NCBI RefSeq assembly: GCF_009828065.1
Contig: NZ_WTYK01000006.1
Coordinates: forward strand, 1-64,000
DNA: 64,000 nucleotides
Reading direction: 5' to 3'
From: Croceibacterium soli
GTDB lineage: Bacteria; Pseudomonadota; Alphaproteobacteria; Sphingomonadales; Sphingomonadaceae
A program made the position numbers and the translations under genes. The notes beneath the pieces were generated by a model that made no database searches, was not told the origin of the DNA, and saw only the letters and a program-made list of their open reading frames with translations. The first letter of the stretch is position 1, and each line of letters begins with the position of its first letter. Positions 8,991-17,809 of the stretch are shown one piece after another.

Positions 8991-9509
8991 ATGAACCTCA
9001 TCAGCCGCCTCTTCCGCTCCGCGCCCGATCCTCGCGAGCGGCTGCGCCCCCTGTGGCACCGGATCGTCGCCCTTTCGCGCGAGCCGGAGTGGTACGAGGA
9101 ATGCGGCGTGGCCGACACCGTGCCCGGCCGCTTCGACATGATCACCACCGTCCTCGCGCTCGTGCTGCTACGCCTGGAACGCGACGAGAGCACGTCCGCC
9201 GACACGGCGCTGCTGACCGAGCTGTTCGTCGACGACATGGACGGGCAGCTGCGCGAAAGCGGCATCGGCGACGTGGTCGTCGGCAAGCACATGGGCCGGC
9301 TGATGGCCGCGCTCGGGGGCCGGATCGGGGCCTACCGCGATGCGCTGGCGGCGACGGACAATGCCGCGCTGGAGGAAGCGCTCGGGCGCAACGTGACTTT
9401 GCTCGAGGGCCGCGACCCGGCGGCGCTGGCCGTACGGCTGCGCGAGCTGGAGGCCCAACTGCGCGAGACTTCGAGCGAGGACCTTCTGGCGGGGCGGATC
9501 GAGCGATGA
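8991..9509 (+). CDS. ubiquinol-cytochrome c chaperone family protein (CBP3-like)
   Basis: 172-aa protein of the family related to yeast Cbp3, which assists assembly of cytochrome b and the bc1 complex. It shows the family pattern: an N-terminal helix with PLWHRIVALSREPEWYEECGVADTVPGRFDM, short hydrophobic VLALVLLRLE, then ELFVDDMDGQLRESGIGD and VGKHMGRLMAALGGRIGAY. It appears cytoplasmic and fully helical. The stop codon overlaps the start of the yceD-like gene (ATGA), so the two are translationally coupled. Length and start are normal. Confidence 0.9.
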   Translation: MNLISRLFRSAPDPRERLRPLWHRIVALSREPEWYEECGVADTVPGRFDMITTVLALVLLRLERDESTSADTALLTELFVDDMDGQLRESGIGDVVVGKHMGRLMAALGGRIGAYRDALAATDNAALEEALGRNVTLLEGRDPAALAVRLRELEAQLRETSSEDLLAGRIER

Positions 9510-10012
9510 GCGCGCCCGAGTTCTCCCGCCCGATCGACCGCCGTCACCCGAAGGAAAAGCCGGTCGAGATCGCCGCCGACGAAGCGGAGCGCAAGGCGCT
9601 CGCGAAGCGCTTCGGGCTCGTCGCCATCCACCGGCTGGAGGCGAAAGCCGACCTGCAAGCTGACGGGGAGGCGGTGAACGTTGAGGGGCAGTTCGAAGCC
9701 GACATCGTACAAACTTGCGCGGTGTCGGGCGAGGACCTGCCGGTGTCCATCGCCGAACCGCTGAGCTTGCGCTTCGTGCCGGAGCGCGAGATCGCCGAGG
9801 AGGAGATCGAGCTGGAGGAGGACGAGCTCGACGAGATCCCCTTTTCCGGGCACCTCATCGACCTCGGCGAAGCCGTGGCGCAGAGCCTGGCCTTGGCGAT
9901 CGACCCTTACGCCACCGGCCCGGAGGCCGAGCGCGTGCGCAAGGAGAAGGGCCTGGCGGACGAGGAAGCCAGCGGCCCCTTCGCGGCGCTAGCGGCGCTG
10001 AAGAAGGATTAA
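9506..10012 (+). CDS. YceD family protein (DUF177)
   Basis: 168-aa protein of the YceD/DUF177 family, associated with 23S rRNA accumulation and often encoded next to rpmF. Landmarks are QTCAVSGEDLPVSIAEPLSLRFVPE (about residues 70-95), an acidic stretch of Glu/Asp, then IDLGEAVAQSLALAIDPYA, which is the conserved C-terminal block. The start ATG overlaps the stop of the preceding chaperone gene by 4 bp. In contrast to many bacteria, no rpmF or plsX follows; the next 320 bp are repeats and the convergent ssb gene. Confidence 0.9.
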   Translation: MSAPEFSRPIDRRHPKEKPVEIAADEAERKALAKRFGLVAIHRLEAKADLQADGEAVNVEGQFEADIVQTCAVSGEDLPVSIAEPLSLRFVPEREIAEEEIELEEDELDEIPFSGHLIDLGEAVAQSLALAIDPYATGPEAERVRKEKGLADEEASGPFAALAALKKD

Positions 10013-10044
10013 CCTCACCGCGCCGACAACGATCAACTTCACAG

Positions 10045-10137
10045 CCCGTTCGCCCTGAGCTTGTCGAAGGGCAGTCCTTCCTCCCAGCGCTGCGCCAGAA
10101 CAAAAAGCGGTCCTTCGACAAGCTCAGGACGAACGGG
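10045..10137. repeat. 93-bp inverted-repeat element ('CCTGAGCTTGTCGAAGG' family)
   Basis: Arms at 10045-10070 and 10112-10137 are near-perfect inverted copies (one mismatch in 26 bp) of a sequence containing CTGAGCTTGTCGAAGG. They flank about 40 bp of non-conserved sequence. This motif is familiar as a dispersed palindromic repeat in sphingomonad genomes. Lying after yceD and before the convergent ssb, it could fold into a long hairpin in RNA. Confidence 0.85.
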
Positions 10138-10185
10138 GATGAGTGGGGGAACGGGGAGCGGAGCCGAGGAACGATGGCGCGCCAA

Positions 10186-10319
10186 TCCTCCCCTACTGGG
10201 GGAGGGGGACCTCCCGCGAAGCGGGTGGTGGAGGGGGCGCGGCCTGGACGAACGGTGGAGCCAAGCCAGGCCCCCACCGTCAGCCCTGCGGGCTGCCACC
10301 TCCCCCAGAGGGGGAGGAT
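10186..10319. repeat. 134-bp palindromic element, 'TCCTCCCC...GGGGGAGGA' family, copy 1
   Basis: Begins TCCTCCCCTACTGGGGGAGG and ends with the hairpin CTCCCCCAGAGGGGGAGGA. Inner conserved blocks are GCGGGTGGTGGAGGGGGCG and a matching CCCCCACCGTC. A second copy at 19655-19786 shares the same order of blocks, which identifies it as a dispersed element rather than a simple terminator. It lies directly downstream of the ssb stop codon. Confidence 0.88.
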
Positions 10320-10335
10320 CTTCTTAGCTGATCGA

Positions 10336-10869
10336 TCAGAACGGGATGTCGTCGTCCAGGTCGTCGCCGAAGCTGGAGCCGCCGCCTGACGAGCCGCCGG
10401 ACGCGCCGCCGCCCGCGCCGTACCCGGAACCGCCGCCCGAGGAGCCGCCGCCCTGGTTCCAGCCACCGCCGCCACCGCCGCCGCCGCTACGCTGGCCACC
10501 GCCACCGCCACCGCCCTGCGGGCCGTCGAGCATCGTCAGCGAGCCGTTCAGGCCGCGGATCACGATCTCGGTCGAATAGCGGTCCGCGCCCTGCTGGTCC
10601 TGCCACTTGCGGGTCTGCAGCTGGCCTTCGATGTAGACTTTGCTGCCCTTGCGCAGGAACCGCTCCACGACGCCGATCAGGCCTTCGGAGAAGATCGCGA
10701 CCGTGTGCCACTCGGTACGCTCCTGGCGTTCGCCGGTGTTCTTGTCCTTCCAGCTTTCGCTGGTGGCGATGCGCAAGTTGGCGACTTTGCCGCCGTTCTG
10801 GAAGCTGCGGATTTCCGGGTCGGCGCCCAGGTTGCCGATGAGCATGACTTTGTTGAGGCTGCCGGCCAT
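10336..10869 (-). CDS. ssb: single-stranded DNA-binding protein
   Basis: 177-aa SSB that coats single-stranded DNA and recruits replication and repair proteins. The OB-fold occupies residues 1-112 ([47 protein letters not shown]). A long Gly/Ser-rich disordered linker follows, and the acidic C-terminal tip DDDIPF, used for protein partners, is intact. The start ATG at 10869 follows a CGAGAGGACAATC ribosome site. It stands alone, converging on yceD across two repeat elements. Confidence 0.97.
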   Translation of the reverse strand: MAGSLNKVMLIGNLGADPEIRSFQNGGKVANLRIATSESWKDKNTGERQERTEWHTVAIFSEGLIGVVERFLRKGSKVYIEGQLQTRKWQDQQGADRYSTEIVIRGLNGSLTMLDGPQGGGGGGGQRSGGGGGGGGWNQGGGSSGGGSGYGAGGGASGGSSGGGSSFGDDLDDDIPF

Positions 10870-10994
10870 GATTGTCCTCTCGAGAATTGGAGAGCCGGCA
10901 GCGACCGCCGGCCATAAGTGATTCCTGAGTGGGATGTAGGCCCCTGCCGGCCTGCCCCGCAACCGGCAAACAGCGGTTTTGCCCCGGAGTGGAG

Positions 10995-12848
10995 CTATAA
11001 CCCAGCGGCGACCGCGAGCCAGTAGGTCAGGCCGGCGAAGATGTATGCCAGGGCAAACAGGTAGGCGAGCATGAACAGCGGCCACTTCCACCCGTTCGTC
11101 TCCCGCCGAGCGACCGCGATGGTCGACAGGCACTGCGGCGCGAACACGAACCAGGCGAGGAAGGCGAGCGCCGTCGGCAGCGTCCACCCGGCCCGCAGCT
11201 TCGGCATTAGGCCTTCGGCGGCCTGCTCCTCGTCCTCGGCATCGACGGCGTAGGTCGTCGCGAGTGCCGACACGGCCACCTCGCGCGCGGCCATGGCCGG
11301 GATCAGCGCCAGCGCGATCTCCCGGTTGAAGCCGATCGGCTCGACCACGACCTCGAGCCCGCTGGCGATCGTCCCGGCGAAGCTCGCGTCGACCTGGCTC
11401 TCGCCCGGCGCGGCCTTGGGGAAGGTCAGCAGCAGCCACAGGATAACCGTGGCCGCGAAGATGATCGTGCCGGCCCGGCGCAGGAACACCCAGGCGCGCT
11501 GCCACAAGCCGATCGCCAGGTCGCGCAGCGGCGGAAGCTGGTACTTCGGCATCTCCATGATGAAGCCGGAAGCCCCGCCCTTGGTAACCGAGCGCCGCAG
11601 CACGAGCGCGACCACCATCGCGCCGATGATGCCTGCGACGTAGAGCGCGAACAGCACGAGTCCCTGAAGGCCAATGCCGCCTCCGACGGTCGTGGCCGGG
11701 ATGAACGCGGCGATGATTACTGCATACACCGGGAGGCGCGCCGAACAGGTCATCAGCGGCGCGATCAGGATCGTGGTCAGACGGTCCTTCGGATCGGCGA
11801 TCGCCCGGGTCGCCATGATCCCGGGAATGGCGCAGGCGAAGCTGGAGAGAAGCGGGATGAAGCTGCGGCCGGACAGGCCGACGCCGGCCATCATGCGGTC
11901 CATCAGGAAGGCCGCGCGGGCCATGTAGCCCGATTGCTCCATCGCCAGGATGAAGGCGAACAGGATCACGATCTGCGGCAGGAACACGATCACCGATCCG
12001 ACCCCGGCAAGCACCCCTTCGGTCAGCAGATCGCGCAGGAAGCCTTCCGGCAGGGCCGCATTGGCGATCCCGATCAGCGCGGTGATCCCGGCGTCGAGTG
12101 CGTCGGCAAACGGCGTCGCCCAGGCGAAAACCGCCTGGAAGATCACGAACAGTAGCGCGAAAAGGACCAAAGGTCCCAACCATGGATGGAGAAGAACTTT
12201 ATCGAGCTGCGCGTGGAGGCGGTGCTCGGCCGTCTCGGACACGGTGGCCTTCTGGGCCATGTTCCGCGCCGCCTGGCGCCGTTCGGGCAAAGTGCGCGCG
12301 GCCTGCGGGCGTGCGGCCGGTGTGGCTTGCGCGTTCGCCTCGGCGGATTCGATCGCGGCCAGCAGATCCTCGATTCCCCGGCGGCGCACGGCCACCGTCG
12401 AGATCACCGGCACGCCGAGTTCGGCCGACAGCGCCTCGGGATCGAGCGTGAGGCCGTCACGTTCGGCGAGGTCGACCATGTTGAGAGCGATCACGACCGG
12501 CCGCCCCAGCTCGATAAGCTCCTGCGCGAACACGAGGTGCTGTTCGAGGTTGGCCGCGTCGAGAACGATGACCAGCACGTCCGGGCGCGCTTCGCCGGCG
12601 AGCTCGCCGAGCACGGCCTTCCGCGTGACTTCCTCGTCCGGGCTGGCCGCGTCGAGCGAATAGCTGCCGGGGAGATCAAGCAATTCCACCGGCTCGCCGC
12701 TGGGCAGCAGGAGCCGCCCGGCCTTACGCTCGACCGTCACGCCCGGATAATTGGCGATCTTCTGCCGCGCACCGGTCAGCACGTTGAACAGGGCGCTCTT
12801 GCCCGAGTTCGGATTGCCGACGAGCGCGGCGGTACGGAGCCTCGACAT
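10995..12848 (-). CDS. feoB: ferrous iron transport protein B
   Basis: 617-aa inner-membrane Fe(II) transporter. The N-terminal G domain has G1 GNPNSGKS (residues 11-18), G3 DLPGSYSL and G4 NMVD (about 120). After a linker come the FeoB transmembrane gate repeats, with [44 protein letters not shown] and [17 protein letters not shown]. It is shorter than the E. coli protein but within the range for alphaproteobacteria, and lacks a long Cys-rich tail. The start overlaps the feoA stop (ATG at 12848), so feoAB are coupled. Iron control is suggested by a Fur-like site upstream of feoA. Confidence 0.96.
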   Translation of the reverse strand: MSRLRTAALVGNPNSGKSALFNVLTGARQKIANYPGVTVERKAGRLLLPSGEPVELLDLPGSYSLDAASPDEEVTRKAVLGELAGEARPDVLVIVLDAANLEQHLVFAQELIELGRPVVIALNMVDLAERDGLTLDPEALSAELGVPVISTVAVRRRGIEDLLAAIESAEANAQATPAARPQAARTLPERRQAARNMAQKATVSETAEHRLHAQLDKVLLHPWLGPLVLFALLFVIFQAVFAWATPFADALDAGITALIGIANAALPEGFLRDLLTEGVLAGVGSVIVFLPQIVILFAFILAMEQSGYMARAAFLMDRMMAGVGLSGRSFIPLLSSFACAIPGIMATRAIADPKDRLTTILIAPLMTCSARLPVYAVIIAAFIPATTVGGGIGLQGLVLFALYVAGIIGAMVVALVLRRSVTKGGASGFIMEMPKYQLPPLRDLAIGLWQRAWVFLRRAGTIIFAATVILWLLLTFPKAAPGESQVDASFAGTIASGLEVVVEPIGFNREIALALIPAMAAREVAVSALATTYAVDAEDEEQAAEGLMPKLRAGWTLPTALAFLAWFVFAPQCLSTIAVARRETNGWKWPLFMLAYLFALAYIFAGLTYWLAVAAGL

Positions 12849-13087
12849 CAGAGTTCCCGCACCGTCATCGCCATCGCGTGGGCGCGGCGCAGCGCCAGCG
12901 TCATCCGGCCGATCGACAGCGCGATCGGATCGCGGCCGCCGAACACGCCGCGGTGGGCGATGGCCACTTGCGCGCCCTCATCGATACCGAGCGCGCGCAG
13001 GCGCTTGGCTTCATCCGGGGCAAGCACGGTCCAGTCGATCGCCACGATCTCGGCCTGGCGGCGGGGCAGGAGCTGGTCGAGAGTCAT
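12848..13087 (-). CDS. feoA: ferrous iron transport protein A (FeoA)
   Basis: 79-aa SH3-like cytoplasmic protein that assists FeoB. It shows the family core: L-x-x-L-x-P-R-R near the start, EAKRLRALGIDEGAQVAIAHRG and GGRDPIALSIGRMTLALRRAHA. The ATG at 13087 is preferred; a TTG 12 codons upstream would add MQLAASSATALP, but that region overlaps the putative Fur box. The stop codon overlaps the feoB start. Confidence 0.92.
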   Translation of the reverse strand: MTLDQLLPRRQAEIVAIDWTVLAPDEAKRLRALGIDEGAQVAIAHRGVFGGRDPIALSIGRMTLALRRAHAMAMTVREL

Positions 13088-13111
13088 GGGCAGCGCGGTG
13101 GCAGATGAAGC

Positions 13112-13140
13112 GGCCAATTGCAATCAATTCTCAATAGGAA
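13112..13140 (-). promoter_or_regulatory. candidate Fur box upstream of feoA
   Basis: Read on the minus strand, TATTGAGAATTGATTGCAAT at 13117-13136 resembles the alphaproteobacterial Fur consensus of the type TGAGAAT-N-ATTCGCA, with one extra base in the centre. It is distinctly AT-rich against its GC-rich surroundings and lies 25-50 bp upstream of feoA, between the COQ9 stop and the feoA start. Assignment is by similarity and context only. Confidence 0.4.
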
Positions 13141-13146
13141 TTGAGG

Positions 13147-13803
13147 TTAGCGCGCCGGATAGCGCAGCCGGCCCAGGAACCGCATCACGTCGAAGCGGTC
13201 GCGCGGGCGCAGGAGTTGCGCCTTGGTCTTCTCGAACTTCATTACGCCTTCGATCCGTCGGTCGAGGAACGCGCGGGTCTCCGCCTTGCCCTCGCTCTCG
13301 TCCTCTACGAACACGGTCAGGGTGGCGGCGTAGATGCTCGCGAGGATAGCGCGCTTGGTATAGTGGTTGTAATCGGTCGCCGTGTCTCCGGCGAGGCGCC
13401 ACATCGAATCGGCACTTGCCCAGCAGATCTTCGCCGTCCGTGCCAGGTTCTGCGGCATGGCCTGGATCGCGAGGGCGCGGCGAAGCGCTTCCTCCAGCCC
13501 GGCCACCGCCTCGATCCGGAACCAGACGAGCGCGCGGATACGCTCGCGGATCGGCATCAGCGCCAGCACCTCGCGATCGAACGCCGCCTGCATCTGGGCG
13601 TCGACCGAGGCGATCCAGGCCGCGATCATGTCCATCGCACCGCCGGGAAACGCCAGCCGGGCGACCGCCGGATCGACTCCGGCCACCTCGCTCGCGCTCA
13701 CCACCGCCGCATCGCTCCAGCCGTCGAAGATCGCCGACATGGCGATCTCCGGCGCCAGGTGGAGCCGCAGTTCGTCGAGAGTAAGATCGGCAGCGCTGGC
13801 CAT
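13147..13803 (-). CDS. COQ9 family protein
   Basis: 218-aa member of the COQ9 family, lipid-binding proteins with a TetR-like fold that support ubiquinone biosynthesis. Characteristic stretches are LDELRLHLAPEIAMSAIFDGWSDAAV near the N-terminus and the C-terminal block KICWASADSMWRLAGDTATDYNHYTKRAILASIYAATLTVFVED, which is the family's most conserved part. The final ~50 residues include KFEKTKAQL. The stop lies 60 bp before feoA on the same strand, and the ankyrin gene is 2 bp upstream, so these may be co-transcribed. Confidence 0.93.
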   Translation of the reverse strand: MASAADLTLDELRLHLAPEIAMSAIFDGWSDAAVVSASEVAGVDPAVARLAFPGGAMDMIAAWIASVDAQMQAAFDREVLALMPIRERIRALVWFRIEAVAGLEEALRRALAIQAMPQNLARTAKICWASADSMWRLAGDTATDYNHYTKRAILASIYAATLTVFVEDESEGKAETRAFLDRRIEGVMKFEKTKAQLLRPRDRFDVMRFLGRLRYPAR

Positions 13804-13805
13804 GG

Positions 13806-14426
13806 TCAGAACTTCGGTCCGTAAGTCTGCTGGCTCTTCGCGCCGGACGAGGAGTTCGCCAGGCGCTCGATCTCCGCCAGAAGCTGGCTGCCCGGCCCCA
13901 TCAGCGCGGCGTAGTCGCGCGCTGAACGGCCCGAATTGTCCGCCCGGTCCGGGTCCGCGCCCGCAAGCAGCAGCACCCGCAGCATGGCCACGTCCCGCCG
14001 ATGAACCGCGGAGATCAGCGGCGTTTCGCCGGTGTTGTTGGGCGTATCCACCTTCGCGCCCGACTGCGCCAGGGCATTGACGGCTTCGACGAAGCCGATC
14101 TGGCTGGCGAGCATCAGCGGGGTCACGCCGCGCTTGTCGGCGATGTTCGGATTGGCCCCTTTGCCGAGCAGATAGCTGAGCCAGGTGTACTCGCGGTTCT
14201 CGGCCGCGATGTGCAGCGCGGTGCGGCCCGACGTCACGTCGCGCGCATCGATCAGCGTGGCGTTCTTCTGCAGCAGCTCGTTGACCTCGGCATCCTTCTT
14301 CTCCTCGACTGCCTTGAGGAACTTGTAGCCGTCGGAATAGAGCTGAGCCGCGGCCGGCGCTCCCGCGAGCAGGGCCGCCCCTGCAATCGCCGCGATCGCC
14401 AGTTTCACGCGATGAACCATCGCCAC
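13806..14426 (-). CDS. exported ankyrin-repeat protein
   Basis: 206-aa protein with a signal peptide (MAMVHRVKLAIAAIAGAALLAGAPAAAQ, cleavage after AQ) and about four ankyrin repeats. The repeats are visible at RTALHIAAENREYTWLSYLLGKGANPN, VTPLMLASQIGFVEAVNALAQSGAKVD, ETPLISAVHRRDVAMLRVLLLAGADPD and a final degenerate SARDYAALM. Such proteins mediate protein-protein contacts in the periplasm; the partner is unknown. The start could be the ATG at 14426 or the next one two codons on (14420). It is divergent from the SCO gene. Confidence 0.88.
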   Translation of the reverse strand: MAMVHRVKLAIAAIAGAALLAGAPAAAQLYSDGYKFLKAVEEKKDAEVNELLQKNATLIDARDVTSGRTALHIAAENREYTWLSYLLGKGANPNIADKRGVTPLMLASQIGFVEAVNALAQSGAKVDTPNNTGETPLISAVHRRDVAMLRVLLLAGADPDRADNSGRSARDYAALMGPGSQLLAEIERLANSSSGAKSQQTYGPKF

Positions 14427-14529
14427 TATCGTTGCCTCCCGTAATTTTGCGGCCGAAATCTCGCGGCCGAATCTGCGGACAGCCCGCTCAAGACGGACTC
14501 GCCACTTGCTGTTGCGGAGTTAGCAGAGC

Positions 14530-15132
14530 ATGAACCCGCTTGTCATGTCGCGAAACCTTGTCTCCCTGATCCTTCCCGTACTCCTGGCCGCCTGCAGCGC
14601 GCAGGACGCGCCCCCGGCCGAGCCGCCGCTGGCCGGCGCAGCGATCGGCGGCCCGTTCGAACTGGTCGACAGCAGCGGCAAGACCGTCCGCTGGAGCGAC
14701 TTCGACGGCAAGTACCGGATCATGTACTTCGGCTATGCCTACTGCCCCGATGTCTGCCCGCTGGACGTCCAGCGGATGATGCAGGGGTACAGCAGCTTCA
14801 AGCAGGACAATCCGGAGCTGGCGGCGAAAGTGCAGCCGATCTTCGTCACGATCGATCCGGCGCGCGATACCCCTGAAGTCGTCGGCGAGTTCACCAGCGC
14901 GTTTTCGGACGACCTGATCGGCCTCACCGGCACGCCGGAACAGATCGACAAGGCGGTTAAAGCGTTCGCCGCCTATTACGCCAAGGGCGAGACGAGCGAA
15001 GGCGGCGGCTACCTGATGGACCACAGCCGCGCGACTTACCTGATGGGCCCCAAGGGCGAGCCGATCGCCCTGCTGCGGGTCGATGAAGGCCCGGCGGCGG
15101 TCGCTGCGGATCTGGAAAAATGGGTGAGCTGA
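14530..15132 (+). CDS. SCO family copper chaperone (cytochrome c oxidase assembly)
   Basis: 200-aa membrane-anchored thioredoxin-fold protein that delivers copper to the CuA site of cytochrome c oxidase. It has an N-terminal hydrophobic segment ending in a lipobox (LLAAC). The copper ligands are the CPDVC motif (YAYCPDVCPLD, about residues 72-82) and the distal histidine in LMDHSR (about 166). Family blocks PIFVTIDPARDTPEVV and GLTGTPEQID are present. Its 3' end overlaps the next gene by 13 bp. Start alternatives: ATG 14530, or the ATG at 14545 (MSRNLV). Confidence 0.95.
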   Translation: MNPLVMSRNLVSLILPVLLAACSAQDAPPAEPPLAGAAIGGPFELVDSSGKTVRWSDFDGKYRIMYFGYAYCPDVCPLDVQRMMQGYSSFKQDNPELAAKVQPIFVTIDPARDTPEVVGEFTSAFSDDLIGLTGTPEQIDKAVKAFAAYYAKGETSEGGGYLMDHSRATYLMGPKGEPIALLRVDEGPAAVAADLEKWVS

Positions 15133-15578
15133 GAGACCGCTTCTGGGAACTCCCGTTGGCAGAGCTTTCCCGCGCCGAGTGGGAAGCCCTGTGCGACGGC
15201 TGCGGCCGCTGCTGCCTGCACAAGCTGGAGGATGAGGAGACGGGGGAGATCATCGACACCAACGTCGCCTGCAAGCTGCTCGATACCGAGACCGCGCAGT
15301 GCTGCGACTATCGCCACCGGAAGGCGTTCGTGCCCGATTGCCTGCGGCTGACCCTGAAGCTGGTCGAGACTGTCCCGTGGCTGCCCGAAACCTGCGCCTA
15401 TCGCCGCCGCGCCGAAGGCCGGCCGCTGCCGGGCTGGCACCACCTGCTCACCGGCAGCCGCGAGGCGATGGTCCGCGCCGGCGCCTCCATCGCAGGCAAG
15501 GTGGTGAGCGAGGAAGACGCCGGCCCGATCGAGCATCACATCGTCGACTGGGGCGACATCGAGGGGCAGGATCGGTGA
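15120..15578 (+). CDS. YcgN family cysteine-cluster protein
   Basis: 152-aa protein of the YcgN/UPF0260 cysteine-cluster family. The cysteines are in CDGCGRCCLHKLEDE (about residues 25-39), then VACKLLD, CCDY, PDCLRL and ETCAYRR, a spacing expected to bind metal or a cluster. The biological role of the family is not established. It starts inside the SCO gene in another frame (13-bp overlap) and its stop overlaps the next gene's GTG start, so three genes form a tightly packed operon. Confidence 0.93.
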   Translation: MGELRDRFWELPLAELSRAEWEALCDGCGRCCLHKLEDEETGEIIDTNVACKLLDTETAQCCDYRHRKAFVPDCLRLTLKLVETVPWLPETCAYRRRAEGRPLPGWHHLLTGSREAMVRAGASIAGKVVSEEDAGPIEHHIVDWGDIEGQDR

Positions 15579-16297
15579 TCGACTGGCTGCGCCGCTCCAC
15601 CGAGGATCCGGCGATCCGGATCGGGGAGCGCGAAGTGCCGCTGGCGATCCGCCGCCTCTCCCGCGCCCGCCGTCTGGTCATGCGCCTGGCGCCCGACGGC
15701 AGCGAAGTGCGCATCACCCTGCCTGCCTGGGGCCGCACGGAAGATGCGCTGGTCTTTGCCCGCGCGCGCATCGAATGGCTGGAGCGACAGCTTGCGGCCG
15801 TGCCCCAGCAGCAGGCCCCTCAGCCAGGCGGGACCTTGCGCTATCGCGGGACCGAACTGGCGATCGACTGGGACGAAGCCTACCCGCGCAAGGCCGTGGC
15901 GGCCGACGGTCGCCTGCGGATCGGCGGCCCGCCTGCGAACCTGGCCGCGCGGCTCCAGCGCTGGCTGGAATCCGAGGCCCAGCGCCTGCTGCAGGAGGAC
16001 CTGGCGTTCTACTGCGCGCGCGCCGGGCACGAAGCGCCGCCGCTGCGCCTGTCGCGCGCCCAGCGGCGCTGGGGCAGCTGTTCGGACCGCAAGGCCATCC
16101 GCATCAACTGGCGGCTGATCCAGGCGCCCGATTTCGTCCGCCGATCCGTGGTCGCCCACGAAGTCGCGCACCTGACGCACTTCGACCATTCCCCGGCTTT
16201 CCATGCCCTGCTCGCCGCCCTGTTCGAAGGCGACGTGAAGGCGGCGGACCGCTGGCTGCGGGCGGAGGGCCGCTCGCTCTACGCCACGTTCGGCTGA
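15575..16297 (+). CDS. YgjP-like (DUF45/M48-type) zinc metallopeptidase
   Basis: 240-aa SprT/YgjP-type protein with a zinc-binding HEVAHLTHFDHS motif (HExxH plus a third histidine, about residues 191-202) and the diagnostic RRWGSCS just before it. The N-terminal half contains RRLSRARRLVMRLAPDGSEVRITLP, also typical. No signal peptide is seen, so it is probably cytoplasmic. The GTG start at 15575 overlaps the upstream stop as GTGA. Enzyme activity has not been assigned for most members. Confidence 0.9.
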   Translation: MIDWLRRSTEDPAIRIGEREVPLAIRRLSRARRLVMRLAPDGSEVRITLPAWGRTEDALVFARARIEWLERQLAAVPQQQAPQPGGTLRYRGTELAIDWDEAYPRKAVAADGRLRIGGPPANLAARLQRWLESEAQRLLQEDLAFYCARAGHEAPPLRLSRAQRRWGSCSDRKAIRINWRLIQAPDFVRRSVVAHEVAHLTHFDHSPAFHALLAALFEGDVKAADRWLRAEGRSLYATFG

Positions 16298-16397
16298 CGG
16301 ACCGCCGCTGGGCGCCTCCCGGACTCTGCCGGATTAATGCCGCGCGTCCTGGGCGCAGGGGTGGCGCGGGGCGGGAGCGAGGCCTATCTTGGCCGCC

Positions 16398-16838
16398 ATG
16401 AGCTTCTGGCGCCACATAAACCCCCGCCGCGGGGTCGAGGATTTCGTCAACGAATGGCGCCGGCCGCAGCCCTATCGCTGGCGTGCGCTCGGCCTGGCTG
16501 TGGCGATGACGTTCGCGCTGATGATGATGCTGATCCCGGAAAACCAGCGGGTCGAGCCGGCGACGCCGCAGGTGACCTACATCAACAGCTGGCCCGCCGA
16601 CCGCACGGACGCGGAGATCATCGCCTCCAACATCGAGAACCAGAGGCGGCAGGACGAGCTCGAGGCGATCTACGAACGCCGCGCCGAACTGCGCAAGAAG
16701 CTCTATCGCGAGCTCGGCCGCGCCACCGGCCTCGATGTCGAGGAGATGGAGCGCGAGATCGCCCGGCAGGAGATAGCCGAGCGGGCCGCGGCCCAGGCGC
16801 AGGACACGCCGCCGAGGGAACCAGCCCGAGGTGAGTGA
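16398..16838 (+). CDS. single-pass membrane protein with coiled coil, unknown function
   Basis: 146-aa protein not assigned to a named family. It has a basic N-terminus (MSFWRHINPRRGVEDFVNEW), one transmembrane helix (about residues 33-50, ALGLAVAMTFALMMMLIP), then a periplasmic part beginning VTYINSWPADRTD and a charged helix rich in E, R and Q from about residue 70 that looks like a coiled coil. The ATG at 16398 is preferred over an upstream TTG. Its 3' end overlaps the ribD start by 8 bp, implying co-transcription with ribD-ribE. Confidence 0.75.
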   Translation: MSFWRHINPRRGVEDFVNEWRRPQPYRWRALGLAVAMTFALMMMLIPENQRVEPATPQVTYINSWPADRTDAEIIASNIENQRRQDELEAIYERRAELRKKLYRELGRATGLDVEEMEREIARQEIAERAAAQAQDTPPREPARGE

Positions 16839-17808
16839 CGCCGATGCGCGCTGGCTCGCAGCCGCCGCCTGCCTGGCCGAACGCGCGCGCCCGCTGAGCC
16901 GGCCGAACCCCGCGGTCGGCGCGGTCATCGTGAAGGACGGAGTCGTCGTCGGTCGCGGCTGGACCCAGGCCGGCGGACGGCCCCACGCCGAGGCCGTGGC
17001 CCTGGAGCAGGCCGGCGATGCCGCACGCGGCGCCACCCTCTACGTGACGCTCGAACCCTGCGCCCACCGCAGCGAACGCGGCCCGGCTTGCGCGGACCTC
17101 GTCGGCAGGGCCGGACTGGCGCGTGTGGTCATCGGGAGCGGCGATCCCGATCCGCGCACCTCCGGCGGCGGCATCGCAGCCCTGCAGGCCGCCGGCGCGG
17201 AGGTCTTCTTGCGCGAGGATCCGGCCAGCCGCGCCAGCCTGGCCGGATATCTGATGCAGCGCGGCGCCGGCCGGCCTTTCGTGACGCTCAAGCTGGCGAT
17301 GTCGCTCGACGGCGGCATCGCGCTTGCCTCCGGCGAGAGCCGCTGGATCACCGGCCCCCAAGCTCGCGCCCACGGCCATAGGGAACGGGCCAGGTCCGAC
17401 GCGATCCTGGTCGGCGGCGGGACCCTGGATGCCGACGCGCCCAGGCTGGACGTGCGGCTGCCCGGCCTGGAGGAGCGCAGCCCGCAGCGGCTCGTGCTCA
17501 CGTCCGGCGCCGCGCCGCAGGGCTGGACTTCCCTTCCCTCGCCCGAGTCGATCCGCGAGCTGTCGGGCGTGCAGTACCTGCTGGTCGAAGGCGGCGGCCG
17601 GGCTGCCGCATCGTTCCTCGCCGCCGACCTCGTCGACCGCCTGCTGCTGTACCGCGCACCGATCCTGATCGGAGCGGGCCGGCGGGCAGTCGGCGACCTC
17701 GGCCTGACCGACCTTGGCAGCGCGCATGGCCGCTGGCGCCTTGCCGATCGCCGCCAGCTTGGCAGCGACACGCTCGAAGTCTATCAGCGCGCCGCAAGGG
17801 AGGCCTGA
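16831..17808 (+). CDS. ribD: bifunctional diaminohydroxyphosphoribosylaminopyrimidine deaminase / 5-amino-6-(5-phosphoribosylamino)uracil reductase
   Basis: 325-aa enzyme for the second and third steps of riboflavin synthesis. The N-terminal deaminase domain has NPAVGAVIV, zinc ligand HAEAVAL (about residue 52) and the second zinc site EPCAHRSERGPAC. The C-terminal reductase has RPFVTLKLAMSLDGGIA, SRWITGPQARAHGHRERARSDAILVG and VEGGGRAAASFL. It uses a GTG start at 16831 inside the preceding gene. The gap to ribE is one base. Confidence 0.96.
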   Translation: MSDADARWLAAAACLAERARPLSRPNPAVGAVIVKDGVVVGRGWTQAGGRPHAEAVALEQAGDAARGATLYVTLEPCAHRSERGPACADLVGRAGLARVVIGSGDPDPRTSGGGIAALQAAGAEVFLREDPASRASLAGYLMQRGAGRPFVTLKLAMSLDGGIALASGESRWITGPQARAHGHRERARSDAILVGGGTLDADAPRLDVRLPGLEERSPQRLVLTSGAAPQGWTSLPSPESIRELSGVQYLLVEGGGRAAASFLAADLVDRLLLYRAPILIGAGRRAVGDLGLTDLGSAHGRWRLADRRQLGSDTLEVYQRAAREA

Positions 17809-17809
17809 T

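Noticed and set aside
10039-10389. Open frames across the region between yceD and ssb
   Set aside because: The region is made of two palindromic elements; the frames simply read through them.
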